64,000 nt of DNA from positions 350,773 to 414,772 of the forward strand of contig CAUYUJ010004336.1 of NCBI GenBank assembly GCA_963575745.1, written 5' to 3'. The notes under the pieces are model-generated. The model saw only the letters and a program-made list of their open reading frames with translations. It was not told the DNA's origin and did not search any database. Positions 20,406-31,180 of the stretch are shown one piece after another. How positions within the stretch are numbered: position 1 is the stretch's first letter; each line of letters starts with the position of its first letter. The stretch is from Prorocentrum cordatum. Its lineage: Eukaryota > Sar > Dinophyceae > Prorocentrales > Prorocentraceae. The translations under genes were made by a program, and so were the position numbers.

Positions 20406-21779
20406 TGACACTCGAGGGCACGCTCTCCCTCCAGAGCAGTCGTTGGAGGAAGACTCCAATGTCTCGCGCCTGGTGGATGCTCAAAAACAGGGTGGCCGTG
20501 GACCACAGCCGGTCACGGCTGGAGAAGCCCAAGGAGCGGTCAAATCATCCGAGCGACGCAACATCTGAAGAGGACCAGACACAGCGACGCTTCTCAGCAA
20601 CCGCGCCTCGCCGAGGGGCCCAACACACGGCCCAAACATCTGACAAGACAACCCTGATCGCCCCGAGATTGCTCCGAGCCAGGGCCCGCCCAACGGGTGC
20701 CAGGATGGTTCAGCCGAGAGCTCAGTAAAACCAGCTCTCCAAGGCAACCCCGATAATCAAAAAAAACACGCAAGGGCTCCCAAGAGACCCCCCCAAGAGT
20801 GCCTCAAGAGAACCCACATAAGCCCTGAAGAAACATCTAGCACGCCTCCAGGCAGCTGCAAAGACGCAGCGTGTCAATCATGCACCGTCACGCTTGCGCC
20901 AGGCCGCAGCATCATAAGCCTGCTCCCTAGACGGCCCCATGAAATAACCACCCTTCACACATGTCGGTGCGGCGCTGGCTGTAATGACAATGGCAGAATT
21001 TGCCTCACATCCCCGTCTGCTTGGCCACCCTTCCCTGTGACTTCTAGTTGGCCCCTGACTTGCTCTGCTCGTCCGCTAGCTTGACGTCATGACTGGATTT
21101 TGTTTAGTTTCCTTTTTGGCTTATTCCCATCGTTGATTTTTTATCTGCCATCTATTAATGCAAGTGGGATCGGGCCCCTTTTTCTATCTCAACGTGTTTT
21201 TTGCGATCTGACGGACCTTCGCGTTTGCAGACATCTTCTACACAATCTTTTGCTTGCCTGCCAACGCCTGCTTTCCAGCTGGCCTTATGGCTAGGTATCT
21301 AGCTCGCCTTCCAACTTGCCTCATCGTCTGCCGCTAGCTTGCCTCCTATCATGCCTGAATATTGCCCTCCAGCTCGACTGCAAGCTAGCATCGGGTTAGC
21401 TAACCTCCTGGTTTGTCTTCAGTCTGCACTGTAGCCTGCCTGAGGTCCTGAAATGGGAGAGAATGGATACATGTAGGAAGGGGGCACACATGGATTATCA
21501 ATGATGTAACCATAGCGTCGCAACGTATGACAAGGCAGAAGGACTTGACTAGATCATAACAAAGAAAGCACACGTCTTGCCACGTATGGCGATGGCGAAT
21601 AAGAGCTAATCGCACGGCGGCTGGGCAAAACCACCCACAACAACCTGATACAGAACAGCAGAGCAAGTCAAAACAATGCAAGCCAGGGCAATTCAAGCCA
21701 TGATGGATGGAAGCATGGCAGAGCGATCCACGGGATCACAAAGCGCGGCGCGGTGAGGCCCTGTGTGACAGCGAGCAGC
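20406..21779. other. Unique sequence; loose AGCTTGCCT repeats at 21290-21430; no gene recognised
   Basis: The lower-GC part 21050-21700 has short repeats of GCTAGCTTGCC and TCCAACTTGCCT. No exon-like frame was found. Confidence 0.4.
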
Positions 21780-22015
21780 GTGAGGAATCGTTGGGATGCC
21801 ACTCGCGCGCGGCAAGGCGAGGAGAAGCATGTCTGGGCAAGGCAGCGCAAGGCAATGCACATAATTCCCGAGTCAAGCAAAGCAGTGCAGGCAAGGCTTT
21901 GAATGGCAAAGGGGGGCAACGCAGAGCACGGCAGGCAAGCATGGCAGAGCAAGGGAAGTACACGAGGAAGAGCACGGCGAGGCGAGCAAGGCAAGGCATT
22001 GTGCGAGTCACAGCC
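21780..22015 (+). repeat. GGCAA/GCAAGG degenerate repeat
   Basis: Loose 10-bp units (AAGGCAGCGC, GCAAGGCAAT, GGCAAGCATG) run for about 230 bp. A shorter similar run lies at 29885-29930. Confidence 0.6.
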
Positions 22016-22512
22016 AGCCAATGGCATACTATGTTTCGGAGTCGAAGCTGTGTATGCAGTTTGGGGTCCCTTTTTCAGGAATCCCGCCTCAGGACCATAA
22101 GCAGGAGACACCTCGCCGAGAAGCGCGCGCGCGCCCCGTCCCTCTCGCCCCCCCGGGTGAGGACCGTCTTTGGGTCTCACCCGTGAGGACCGTCAGTGGG
22201 CCTCACACCCCGCGCAGTTTCCAACATAGGGGCTGCGTGGGTCCCCCCCACACCTTTACATGAAGGCGTCAATCGCCACTGGAGGGGGCCGAGGACTCCT
22301 CTAGGGCCTCTAGGGACCCTCGGCCAACGAAGACGTCCCTAGAGGAGGGTCCAGCGTACCTCCACACCTTTACAACTTCCCATGCTGGCGTCAATTGCCA
22401 CCCGCGCTGTTTTCCTCCTCGCTCCTGGCCGCTCCCCCTGCCCCCCGTGCGCAGGCAAAAACACGTGTGCCCATGTACGCCTTCCGCAAGAGGGGGGTTA
22501 TCCTTGTCCTCC
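22016..22512. other. Unique sequence with local duplications, no gene recognised
   Basis: CACACCTTTACA and GGCGTCAAT.GCCAC each occur twice about 110 bp apart (22246-22290 and 22360-22402). GTGAGGACCGTC occurs twice at 22156-22192. Confidence 0.5.
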
Positions 22513-22612
22513 NNNNNNNNNNNNNNNNNNNNNNNNNNNNNNNNNNNNNNNNNNNNNNNNNNNNNNNNNNNNNNNNNNNNNNNNNNNNNNNNNNNNNNNN
22601 NNNNNNNNNNNN
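22513..22612. other. Assembly gap (100 N)
   Basis: Exactly 100 unknown bases, a placeholder length, directly followed by a CCT run. The true gap is therefore probably an unresolved triplet tract. Confidence 0.99.
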
Positions 22613-22702
22613 CTCCTCCTCCTCCTCCTCCTCCTCCTCCTCCTCCTCCTCCTCCTCCTCCTCCTCCTCGTCCTCCTCCTGCTGCTTCTCCTCCTCCTCC
22701 TC
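22613..22702. repeat. (CCT)n tract after gap
   Basis: Nearly pure CCT, probably continuing into the gap. Confidence 0.96.
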
Positions 22703-22817
22703 CGCGAACAGCAGGCGGTTCTTCGCTCCAGCGCCAGCGGGCAAAAGCGGACCGCGCACATGGCCACATGCTGTCGGACCCCCCTGAATCATTGCAAGAA
22801 GTCGCGACCGGAACCCT

Positions 22818-23021
22818 AGATCGGGTCGGGGCGAAAGGGGGGGATAGCAAAGGGGGGGGTTCAGATCAGCTCACGTAGCTGATTTTCCCGGCGCCTCCCG
22901 GCGCCGGAGGCGGCTATGTATCGAGGAATGGGCCCCTCGGTGGGGCCCAAACCAGCTGCATGCAGTAAATTTCGTAACCCCCCCTTTCCCAATCCCCCCC
23001 TTTCGCCCGGCCCGACTAGAT
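22818..23021. mobile_element. TIR element family F9 (about 204 bp)
   Basis: The left end GTCGGGGCGAAAGGGGGGGA is inverted at the right as ATCCCCCCCTTTCGCCCGGC, each with CTAGAT next to it. The 5' 75 bp, including CAGCTCACGTAGCTGATTT, recurs at 29701-29775. Confidence 0.8.
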
Positions 23022-24109
23022 CCTGTCTTCTTGAGGCAATTTTCGAGCTGGATCGATCTTTGATACTGCTGATGGACAAAAGCATGCAACCTTTTATGCT
23101 GGTGTTTGGGAACATCCCCCGCGCTGCTAATTGAGGAGTGGCGGGCTGCGCCGAGATGTGCCGATCTGTCAACAGGCCGAAATCCTGCACTCCACTGGCG
23201 ATGCCAACCAACATTGAGTCAGAGGCATGGGGACGCGTTGAAGTTCGCGCATGCACCCTGGTCGCGCGGGCGGTGCAGGACTGTGGCTATCAGCCGTAAT
23301 CCAGGGGGCCCGAAACCTGGCGGAAACGCCTGGTGTGAAAAAACTGAACACGCCCGGATCTCGGGTCCTGGGCCTCCCATCCCGGGTCTCTGGGCCGCCC
23401 ACCCCCCCGCGGGCCTCCGAGGAGTCGCCTTCGCCCGCGCCGCCCGCTTCCGCCGCCCCGGCGGCGGCGGCTGGGCACTCTCCGGTGTGGGCGATGGCGG
23501 CGCCCTCGCAGCCTGCGTGGCGCGGGGCGGGCGGGGAGGAGGCGCGGGGGCGGCGGCGGCGGCGACGGCGGCGCCGAGGCCGCGGGGACCCCCAGCGGGC
23601 GCGTGCGAGGCGCGCGGGGCGGGGCGTTGGGGGGGGGGTGGTCGGGAGGATGGGGTCTGACTGCACGCAGGGGAAGGGGGGGGCAAAGGCGGGGTCGGGG
23701 CGGCAAATCTGCGGCCCCTCTTCCGGCCCGCAGGGCCTCCGGGCTTGGACAGGGGCGCCACCGCCGCCAGGGCTCGCTCGTGCTTGCAGAGCCCGGCGAG
23801 CGGAGAGGGGAGGAGGGGGAAGGCATAAAGGAGGAGCAGGAGGAGGAGGTGGAGGAGCAGGCTCCAGAGCGCTAAGGGCCAGCCACCTAGAGTTCGCCCC
23901 ACACAGAAGGGAGGAGCAGGAGACCGCAAAATCAAGCAATCTCGTTTCAAAGCTGGCCGCGATGGCTTGAGATGGCTTCCAAAGTTGCCTAGAATGTCCC
24001 AGATTTTCCCTCGTAGCCCCCAATGCACTTTCCATACGACCAAAGTGAAAAAGAGGCCGTCTTGGGAGGTCTCGTGGTCAAGACGGTCCCAGAAGCCCAC
24101 AAGACCAGC
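23022..24109. other. Very GC-rich unique sequence (CpG-dense), no gene assigned
   Basis: Long frames on both strands are driven by CGG/GGC runs at 23440-23640. No domain is recognisable. Confidence 0.4.
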
Positions 24110-24335
24110 CCAAGACGGCATTCATAGGCCCCGAGACGGCCCCAGCAGAGCCCAGAGACAGTTCAAGAAAGCCCCGGGACGGCCCCAAGAGCGCCCCAAG
24201 ACGGGCTGGAGGGGCCCCCGAGTCGGCCTCAGAGGGCGCGAAGACGGCCCGAGAGCGCCCGAAGACGGCCCCACGATGGCCCGACCCCAGGAGGTCCCAA
24301 AGAAAGCCGACAGTCCCCCCACGCTTCCCACACTG
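24110..24335 (+). repeat. Degenerate CCCCAAGACGGCC array, block
   Basis: Units such as GCCCCGAGACGGCCCC and GCCCGAAGACGGCCCC repeat with 10-14 bp spacing. Confidence 0.7.
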
Positions 24336-24370
24336 ACGTCTCCAGCAGCTGGGAGAACCCAGAGTCCCCT

Positions 24371-24565
24371 AGCTCGGGAGCGGCCAAGAGGGGGGCGTCC
24401 AAGAGGGGGGGGTGCAAATCATGGCCGGCGGCATGTGCGCGGCCCAAGGGGGGGGCCAGGGACGTAATGAAATAAGAAGGGGCGCCATGAGATCTGGGGA
24501 AATATCATGGCCCCCGCCATGATACCCCCCCCTAGTTATCACCCCCCTCTTTTCCGCCCCCGACT
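24371..24565 (+). repeat. 200-bp dispersed repeat F15, copy 2
   Basis: It is collinear with 15985-16182, including the palindrome ATCATGGCCCCCGCCATGAT and the G-rich run AAGAGGGGGGGGTGCAAATC. Confidence 0.88.
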
Positions 24566-24696
24566 AGCGTGGCCGCACTCGCGCTCGACGTTCCTCGCCA
24601 CAAGCGCTTCCAGAAGGCAGGGGTCCGCGGCAGCGCTGGGCAAGCGCGAAAGCCGGGGACGGCTGGACACAGGGCCGACCGAATGATACAGGCCTC

Positions 24697-24863
24697 GGAA
24701 AAAATAGCGAACACTCATGCCACATTCATCTGTGAACGCCTCCCCCTCCCCCCAATGTTCAAAGTTGGCGGTGGGTCTGATGAGTTGCACGTCGACCGCA
24801 GTCTCCCCCGCGCGTGCCAACCTTGAGTTTGGGGGGCAGGGGGGGTGTTCACTAATTGTTTCC
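24697..24863 (-). mobile_element. F4 element copy (reverse orientation)
   Basis: In reverse it reads GGAAACAATTAGTGAACACC, C-rich run, CCAAACTCAAGGTTGGC ... GGCATGAGTGTTCGCT. It is homologous to copies at 56262 and 59953 but more diverged. Confidence 0.65.
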
Positions 24864-24879
24864 CTCTGCCGTATTGGTG

Positions 24880-26110
24880 GCCACGCAGGGCGAGCACCAG
24901 AGCTGGGGAGAGTTGGGTACAGGTTCCAACGAACGACATTGGCAGCAACGCAGGGCAGGCCCCAGATCTGGGAAAAAGCCGGGGACAGGATCCCGCGGAG
25001 GAAAGTGGTGGCAACGCAGAGCGAGCACACGAGCTGGGGGCAGAGCCGTTCGAAGGACAGCGGTGGCATGCTGGGGACAGCTGAAGGTGGGGCGGAACCA
25101 AAGACATTGGCGGCAAGTCAGGGCAAGCCCCACCAGAGCCGACCGACCGAAATACAGTTGTGGCAGCTCAGGGCAAGCACCAGAGCTGGGGACAGCTTTT
25201 GGCCACAGCGCGAACCAATGACATTGACGGCAACGCAGGGCGAGGGCCATGTCAAGGACAGTCGTGGACAGGGCCGAACGAACGAAACCGATGACAACCT
25301 GGGGCAAACACCAGAGACAAGGGCAGCCGGAGACAGGGCCGAGCGAAGGGCACTGGCGGCAAGACAGGGCAAGCACCCGAGCTGAGGACAGGGCCGGACC
25401 AAGGACATTGGCGGCACTGCAAGGCAAGCCCTGACGCCGGGGACAGCTGGAGGCAGGGCCCAACGAGGAAAGTTTGCATCAGCGCAGGGGAAGAGCACTG
25501 GAGCCAGGGACAGCCAGTTAGGGGCACGGCCGAGCGAAGAACATTGGCAGGAACGCAGAGCAAACCCCAGAACTGTGAACAGCGAACAGCCAGGGGTAAG
25601 ACCAAACAAACCAAACAAAATAATCTGGTGGCAGCGAAAATCACGCACCAGACTTGGGGACAGCTGGGGACAAGGCCAGGCGAGTGGCGTCGGCGACAGC
25701 GCAGGGCAGGCACCAGAGCTGGGGATAGCTGGAGACATGGCCAAACAAAGGGAACTGGTGGCAACTCAAGACAAGGATGAGGACTATCGAAGACGGAGCC
25801 GACGAAAAAACAAATCGGCGGCATTGCAGGGCAACCAGAGGAGCCGGGGACCATGGGGGACGAGGCCGAACCAAGGACATCGGCGACAGCTCAGGGAAGG
25901 CAGCAGAGCCAGAACACTCGGGGACACGGGCGACGGAAGGACATCAGCGGCAGCACGGAACACGCGCCAGAGTCGGGGGCGGTCGGGAGCCGAAGGCGAG
26001 CACCGGAGCCGGGGACGGTCGGGGACAGAGTCGAAGCGAAGAGGCGTAGGGGACCGGAGGCGAGCACCAGAAGGGGGAACCGTCGGGGGCAGGGCCGGGA
26101 AGGAAGCCAT
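24880..26110 (+). repeat. Minisatellite, unit about 65 bp, about 19 copies
   Basis: The consensus reads GCACCAGAGCTGGGGACAGC, then AGGGCCGA.CGAAGGACAT, then TGGCGGCAACGCAGGGC. Units vary by 20-30 percent. It keeps frames open on both strands (for example 25118-25744 minus), which are not genes. Confidence 0.88.
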
Positions 26111-26382
26111 CGGCGGCAGCATAGGGTGAGGGGCAGCGCTGGGGACGGCGTCGGCGGCGCGCCCAGGGAGGAAAGCAGAGGGGGCGGGCCTTCTCGGAAG
26201 GCTCAGCAGGCCTGCGGCCTTCTGGGGAGCTCGCTGGGCCTTCTCCGAAGCCGTACAGGGCCTTTCAGAAGGCCAAAGGGCTTGTGAGAAGCCCGGTTGC
26301 CTTCTGAGATGGCCTGCCCCTCCTCCGGCCACACTGCTTGCCCGGCCTTGGTCCCTTCTCGCTCCATCCCCTCCTCGTACAA
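26111..26382 (+). other. GC-rich spacer with GAAGGCC.GC motifs, no gene
   Basis: GCCTTCT.GG.A.GC units repeat loosely between 26185 and 26310. Nothing else is seen. Confidence 0.5.
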
Positions 26383-26695
26383 ACATATGTATGTATGTAT
26401 GTATGCATGCATGTATGTAGGTAGGTAGGTAGGTATGTATGCATGCATGCATGCATGCATGTATGTATGCATGAATGTACGTACGTACGTACGTACGTAT
26501 GTATGTATGTTTGTATGTATGTATATATGTATGTGTGTAGGTATATATGCATGCATGTACGTATGTATGTATGTAAGTACGTACGTACGTATGCATGTTT
26601 GTATGTGTGCATGTATGCATGTATGCATGCATGCGTGCATGCATGTATATGTGTATGCCTGTATGGACATATATATATATATATGCATATACATA
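26383..26695. repeat. (ATGT)n tetranucleotide microsatellite
   Basis: Over 300 bp of ATGT with ATGC and ACGT variants, ending in a short (AT)n. Met-Tyr-Val-Cys frames from it are artefacts. Confidence 0.97.
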
Positions 26696-27008
26696 CCGCG
26701 CGTACAAGCATTTAATAACATGTCTTCAATGCTTTGACGCATCAGAGTACCATCCGTTGCAAGCTTTGTCGCTGTGGGCCAAACGGCCGCAGGGAAGGAG
26801 AAGCACGACGAGCAGCACGAGGACGATGATGAGGATCCGAAAGGGAACGATGACAGCGATGGCAAGATGAGGGGGGGGAGGAAAGAAGTTCTACGTGACG
26901 GAGCCCCAGTCCGCGGGGACTCTCGCGCTGCCGCTCCCCAAGTGGCGGAGCCAGCCCGTGGAGACTGGCGCCGCCACGGCTGGAGCACGCTTCCTCCAGG
27001 CATTTTTG
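26696..27008. other. Unique sequence, no gene assigned
   Basis: A minus-strand hydrophobic frame (HLAIAVIVPFRILIIVLVLL) at 26800-26875 could encode a membrane helix but has no flanking support. Confidence 0.3.
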
Positions 27009-27171
27009 AAGGGGCCCTGGGACACATCAATAAATATACGAAAATAGCAGGATTCCTTATATTTCCCAATATTTTCTTGGATTCCGTCTTCCCCCCCCTC
27101 CCCATATTTTCCCGTATTTTCCTGGGGAATCGACGATTCATTGTGTCTGTGTGTTCTTCCCCCTCCTGAAC
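27009..27171 (+). mobile_element. 165-bp element F2, copy 2
   Basis: It starts GAAGGGGCCCTGGGACACAT and ends TTGTGTCTGTGTGTTCTTCC with the two CCCATATTTTC cores between. Confidence 0.88.
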
Positions 27172-27260
27172 TTTGACGAGTATGGAAACGGGGCGGGGCT
27201 GTGGTGGACCCAGTCCCGAGGGGCTTGGGTTGCCGCCCCTCCACCGCAGACGCGGCCCCC

Positions 27261-27512
27261 ATCCCTGACTCCGGATCCGCCCTACTTTGGGGAAATTCGT
27301 AACTGGGGCTTGGAATTTCCGCCTTACTTTTCAAGCCCCGCTGATGCCAATTTCCGCGCTACTTTTCTGTTGCTGTTTCTGTGGATTTCCGCCCTATTCT
27401 ATGTTGTGTGCAGCCATTTCCGCCCTACCTTTTCGGCCTCTTCTAGGTGGATTTTCGACGCAATTTTAAGTTGGAAAAAAAGCCAAAGTAGGGCGGATCC
27501 GGAGTCAGGGAT
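27261..27512. mobile_element. TIR element family F7 with perfect 30-bp ends
   Basis: ATCCCTGACTCCGGATCCGC followed by CCTACTTTGG at 27261-27290 is exactly inverted at 27483-27512. The interior has about six loose copies of TTTCCGCCCTACTTTT. No gene is present. A diverged relative lies at 58095-58295. Confidence 0.93.
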
Positions 27513-27534
27513 GCCAGGGGAAAAATCGGCTCCC

Positions 27535-27690
27535 CGCCACAGCTCGAGGCGCGCTCCGACGTCCGCCGCGACGATCCCCGGGGAGCGGCGGGGCCGGACC
27601 AGTCCAGGACCGGGCTGCGGAGCTCACGCGCGCGCCCCCTGCCCTCTCGAGGTGCCTGCTCTGTCCATCCCCCCCTTAACAATCCCCTCC
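27535..27690 (+). repeat. Local duplication, copy 1 (copy 2 at 28585-28735)
   Basis: Both copies run from CTCGAGGCGCGCT through GACGTCCGCCGCGACGATCC, GGACCGGGCTGCGGAGCTC, TCTCGAGGTGCCTGCTCTGT to a CCT tract, with only a few substitutions. Confidence 0.9.
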
Positions 27691-27787
27691 TCCTCCTTCT
27701 CCTGCTCCTCCTCCTCCTCGTCCTCCTCACCCTCCTCCTCCTTCTCCTCCTCCTCCTCCTCCTCCTCCTCCTCCTCCTCCTCCTCCA
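27680..27787. repeat. (CCT)n tract
   Basis: CCT run with TTC and CGT interruptions, following duplication copy 1. Confidence 0.95.
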
Positions 27788-27889
27788 CAATTACTCAATA
27801 TGAAAATACTCTCCCTCTTCCCCTGATGGCGTCCGGGTGATGGCCGCGCACCCTCCGCGTACTGTTTTTTTACACACAGGATTCCCGGG

Positions 27890-28095
27890 AAATCCCGGGA
27901 AACGACTCTCGCTGAGGCGCCGGCGTCATTTTTTCCCAAAATGCTGCTCTCGTTGAGGCGCCGGCCTCATTTCTGCTCCCGAATCGTTCCGAATCGTGCT
28001 CCCGCTGCAGCGTGGGCCTCATTTTCGGATCGGTGTTTGGCCTCCGTCGTTCAGGATGGCGTTCTCGCCCCAGCGCGGGCCTTTTTCTCGCGCGC
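27890..28095 (+). repeat. Degenerate repeat of about 45 bp, 4-5 units
   Basis: The unit is of the form CTCTCGCTGAGGCGCCGGC(C/G) plus TCATTTT. The last two units match the repeat at 1395-1500. Confidence 0.65.
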
Positions 28096-28121
28096 CCATC
28101 CGCCCGCCACCACCGCGCCGC

Positions 28122-28383
28122 ACCGCCACCACCACCACCACCACCACCACCACCACCACCACACCACCACCACACCAGCACCAGCACCAGCACCAGTACC
28201 ACCACCACCCCACCACACACCACCACCACCACCACCACCACCACCACCCACCACCACCACCACACCACACACCACCACCACCACACCACCACCACCACCA
28301 CCACCACCACCACCACCACCACCACCACCACCACCACCACCACCACCACCACCACCACCACCACCACCACCACCACCACCACA
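28122..28383. repeat. (CCA)n trinucleotide tract
   Basis: 260 bp of CCA/CAC with rare CAG and ACA units, followed by (CGCA)n to 28420. His, Thr and Pro frames are artefacts. Confidence 0.98.
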
Positions 28384-28584
28384 CGACAACCACGCACACA
28401 CGCACGCACGCACGCACGTGCACCACCACCCACTACGCACGCGCGCGCGGAGCCACAGGTCCGCTACGACACGCGTCCGCGGATAGAGAAAATCAGCGCC
28501 ATGGTAAGGGATGGGAGGGAGGGGTAGGACGTCAGATATGACGCGAGCGCACCTAGCTTGTCGTTCTCCCCTCCCCCTCCCCCT

Positions 28585-28735
28585 CGAGGCGCGCTCTCCG
28601 ACGTCCGCCGCGACGATCCCCGGGAAACGGCGGGGCCGGAGCGATGCGGGACCGGGCTGCGGAGCTCGCGCGCGCGCCCCCTGCCCTCTCGAGGTGCCTG
28701 CTCTGTCCATCCCCCCTTAACCTTCTCCTGCTCCT
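28585..28735 (+). repeat. Local duplication, copy 2
   Basis: This is the partner of 27535-27690, again leading into a CCT tract at 28730-28850. Confidence 0.9.
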
Positions 28736-28850
28736 CCTCCTCGTCCTCCTCCCCCTCCTCCTCCCCCTCCTCCTCCTCCTCCTCCTCCTCCTCCTCCTTC
28801 TCCCCTCCCCCTCCTCCTCCCCCTCCTCCTCCTCCGCCTCTTCCTCCTGG
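28730..28850. repeat. (CCT)n tract
   Basis: CCT with CCCCCT interruptions. It is flanked downstream by a 90-bp duplication (28850-28940 and 29130-29222) sharing GGGCCGCTCCGAGTGCA and AAAGTTCCCTACCTCCGGGG. Confidence 0.93.
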
Positions 28851-28950
28851 GCCGCTCCGAGTGCATCAAAAGTTCCCTACCTCCGGGGGGTCCCACGAGC
28901 CTCGGTGACGACACGAGCGCGCGACCCGCTCCCGGAGCCCCACGCTTAAC

Positions 28951-29112
28951 TCAGAATGGAAAAAAACACACAGACACAAGTCATCGTCGACCCCCAGGAA
29001 AATATGGGAAACTATGGGAGGTGGGGGGGAGACAAAAACCCAGAAAAGATGGGAAAATATAGGGAATCCTGTTATTTGTGTGCATCTAGTTTTGTGTGCC
29101 CCAGGGCCCCTT
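28951..29112 (-). mobile_element. 165-bp element F2, copy 3 (reverse)
   Basis: The reverse complement carries the full F2 order. It lies exactly between the two copies of the 90-bp duplication named in the previous entry, so the insertion or the duplication captured it. Confidence 0.87.
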
Positions 29113-29295
29113 CATTAACAATCCCCTCCTGGGCCGCTCCGAGTGCAGCAAAAGTTCCCTACCTCCGGGGGGTCCCACGGGCCTCGGTGACGGCACGAGC
29201 GCGCGACCCGCTCCCGGAGGCCCACGAAAAAAACCTCGAGCGGAGGGTGGCGGACTCCAGGAAGCCCTGCCGGTGAAAATAATGCCATCTCTTGG

Positions 29296-29525
29296 CGTGT
29301 CGGGGATCTTCTGACCCGGGTCAATCCAGACCCGGGTCAGCAGGAAACCAAAAACTGCAATGCAGGGACAACAAAAACTGCAACGCAGGTCTTCGCAGAC
29401 CCGGGTCAGCCAATGTGCGCGGCCGCCTCGCGGCCACGAGCGGCTCGCTAACCCGGGTCAGCCAGAGGGGGTCTTCGCAGGATCCTGCAGGATCTGGCGC
29501 CCTGGCTGACCCCCGTTTGCATTGA
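29296..29525. repeat. ACCCGGGTCA-rich repeat, copy 1 (pair with 43400-43580)
   Basis: GACCCGGGTCA palindromes recur, followed by GCAGGATCCTGCAGGATC and GGCTGACCCCCGTTTGCATT plus GACCCCCGTCTCA, shared with the second locus. Confidence 0.8.
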
Positions 29526-29700
29526 CCCCCGTCTCAAGGCCCGCTTCCGCCGACCTGCCGCTGGCGAGCACGCCCTCGTCTTGCCTCCGCTGCCCTTCTG
29601 GCGCCGTCCGCCGGAGAAGATCTGCCGACCCCCTCGATGCCTCGAGGGCGAGGCCCTTCCTGGAGCGCACCATGTAGGATCAACAAGAATGAATTACTCT

Positions 29701-29775
29701 TCCCCCAGTAATCGGGTCGGGCGAAAAGGGGGGATAGCAAAGGGGGGGTTTGAGAATCAGCTCACGTAGCTGATT
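29701..29775 (+). mobile_element. Partial F9 element
   Basis: It matches the 5' 75 bp of the element at 22818 (ATCGGGTCGG, GGGGGGATAGCAAAGGGGGG, CAGCTCACGTAGCTGATTT). The other terminus is missing. Confidence 0.7.
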
Positions 29776-30250
29776 TCCTGGATGGCATTCCTCGAGCTCC
29801 CCATGTTTCTTGGTCTTGATGCCTTACTGCTTTTGAAAAGGTCTTCCTATGGATACCCAGGGCCATCGGTCTTGTTTCTGCCAAGCATGCAATGCAATGC
29901 AAAAGCAAGGCAACGCAACGCCAAACAACGCCGCTTAGGAAGCGTCTCCCTACTGTGCATGAGGCTCAGTCCCAGGGACACCTCTCACGCACCCGCCAGC
30001 AAGGTACTTCATCGACTCGCACTTCAACCAGATAGGTGAAACGAACCCCGCAAGGAGAAGTGAGGAGGCGGGGCCCTGGCAGTAATGCGCTGCGCACCGC
30101 CAACTTCTCACTGGAGCGGGCCCCCAGGCTCCTACTCTCGTCGAGCACTACCCTCCGCCACTTCGGGTCCCAGGGACTGGGCGTGAACCAGCGTGAGAGG
30201 AGAAGGGAGGAGGAGACGAGCGTAGGGGCCACGTGTCTTCCCAGCGCCTA
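29776..30250. other. Unique sequence, no gene recognised
   Basis: No convincing exon on either strand. The missing half of the Kazal domain would be expected downstream on the minus strand but is not visible here. Confidence 0.4.
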
Positions 30251-30255
30251 CAGCC

Positions 30256-30258
30256 ACA

Positions 30259-30293
<35 letters not shown>

Positions 30294-30436
30294 AGAGGAG
30301 GAGGAGGAGGAGGAGGAGGAGGAGGAGGAGGAGGAGGCAAGCGTACGACGAAGGAGGATGAGGAGGAGGAGGAGGAGGAGGAGAAGGAGGAGGAGGACGA
30401 GGAGGAGGAGGAGGAGGAGGCAGAGGAAGGGGAGAA
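30256..30436. repeat. (GGC)n then (GGA)n tract
   Basis: About 12 GGC units run directly into a GGA run that ends just downstream (minus strand) of Kazal exon A. Confidence 0.96.
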
Positions 30437-30451
30437 GAGGAAGGAGAGCGC

Positions 30452-30530
30452 CTGCGGCACAGGGGTTGCCGTAGGTCTGGCCGTCGGCACCGCACACAGG
30501 GTCCCACTCCGCGGTGCAGACGCAGTCCGA
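30452..30530 (-). CDS. Kazal-domain exon A (N-terminal half of domain)
   Basis: The 79-nt exon reads SDCVCTAEWDPVCGADGQTY then GNPCAA. It matches the Kazal serine-protease-inhibitor signature C-x-C-T-x-E-W-x-P-V-C-G-x-D-G-x-T-Y-x-N-x-C. It starts after TTTGAG in phase 0 and ends GCAG|GCGCTC, a GC donor, in phase 1. Kazal proteins are usually secreted and often carry many such domains, but no flanking exon with the rest of the domain is visible here. An upstream GGC/GGA and CCT context surrounds it. The same exon structure recurs at 55.0 kb. Confidence 0.75.
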
Positions 30531-30594
30531 CTCAAATCGGGGGCAGAGCCGCGCCGCTCCGGCCCGGGGCGAGGAGGGGAGACCTCCTGCCTTC

Positions 30595-30755
30595 CCTCCT
30601 CCTCCTCCTCCTGCATCCCCCTGCTTTCTCCTCCTCATCCTCCTCTTCCTCCTCCTCCTCCTCCTCCTCCACCTCCTCCTCCTCTCCTCCTCCTCCTCCT
30701 CCTCCTCCTCCTCCTCCTCCTCCTCCCCCTCCTCCTCCTCCTCTCCCTCTTCCTG
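30595..30755. repeat. (CCT)n tract
   Basis: 160 bp of CCT on the upstream (minus-strand) side of Kazal exon A, which there reads GGA. Confidence 0.96.
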
Positions 30756-31180
30756 GCAACCCAACCGCGGGCCGCGAGCGCAGGGCCACGGGCTCCGGCA
30801 GGCGACGGAGGCCCGAGGCGGGCCACCCCAGCACGCGCGAGCACGGGGGCACGCGCCAGGGCCCTCGGGATATGGAGCCCACAAAGGACGTACGCGCCCA
30901 GCTGTGTACATGAACACGGCCCCTCGATCCGCGAGACCGGCCGCGTGATACGAACTTTCGGGCAATGCGTACTCTCGAAACCAGCATGGAATCATGTACG
31001 TGTACGTCCTTCTGTCGCTCCTGACGGGAGGCGCCGCGGTGCCATGTCTGCGGCAGCCCGGCCGGCTCGGGGAGCCGGGGGGGAAGAAGGGCGTCGGCCC
31101 GGCAGCTCGCGCCAGGCAGGCGCGGGGGACAGGCCGACGGCGACTCGTGGCATGGAGCCTTCGAGCGCCCGATCTATCTG
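30756..31180. other. GC-rich unique sequence; contains a GGACGTACGCGCCCAGC unit shared with 46.0 kb
   Basis: The stretch 30868-30918 (GAGCCCACAAAGGACGTACG, CGCCCAGCTGTGTACATGAA) is repeated twice beside the gap at 46.1 kb. No gene is recognised. Confidence 0.6.

Noticed and set aside
24717-26287. Plus- and minus-strand proteins of 120-220 aa over 25 kb
   Set aside because: They are frames through a 65-bp minisatellite, equally open on both strands.
26203-27141. Tyr/His/Thr or Met/Tyr/Val/Cys-rich frames
   Set aside because: They are translations of (ATGT)n microsatellites; the same applies to 37943-38455.
27941-28541. His- and Thr-rich proteins on the plus strand, Val- and Trp-rich on the minus strand
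   Set aside because: They are translations of the (CCA)n tract.
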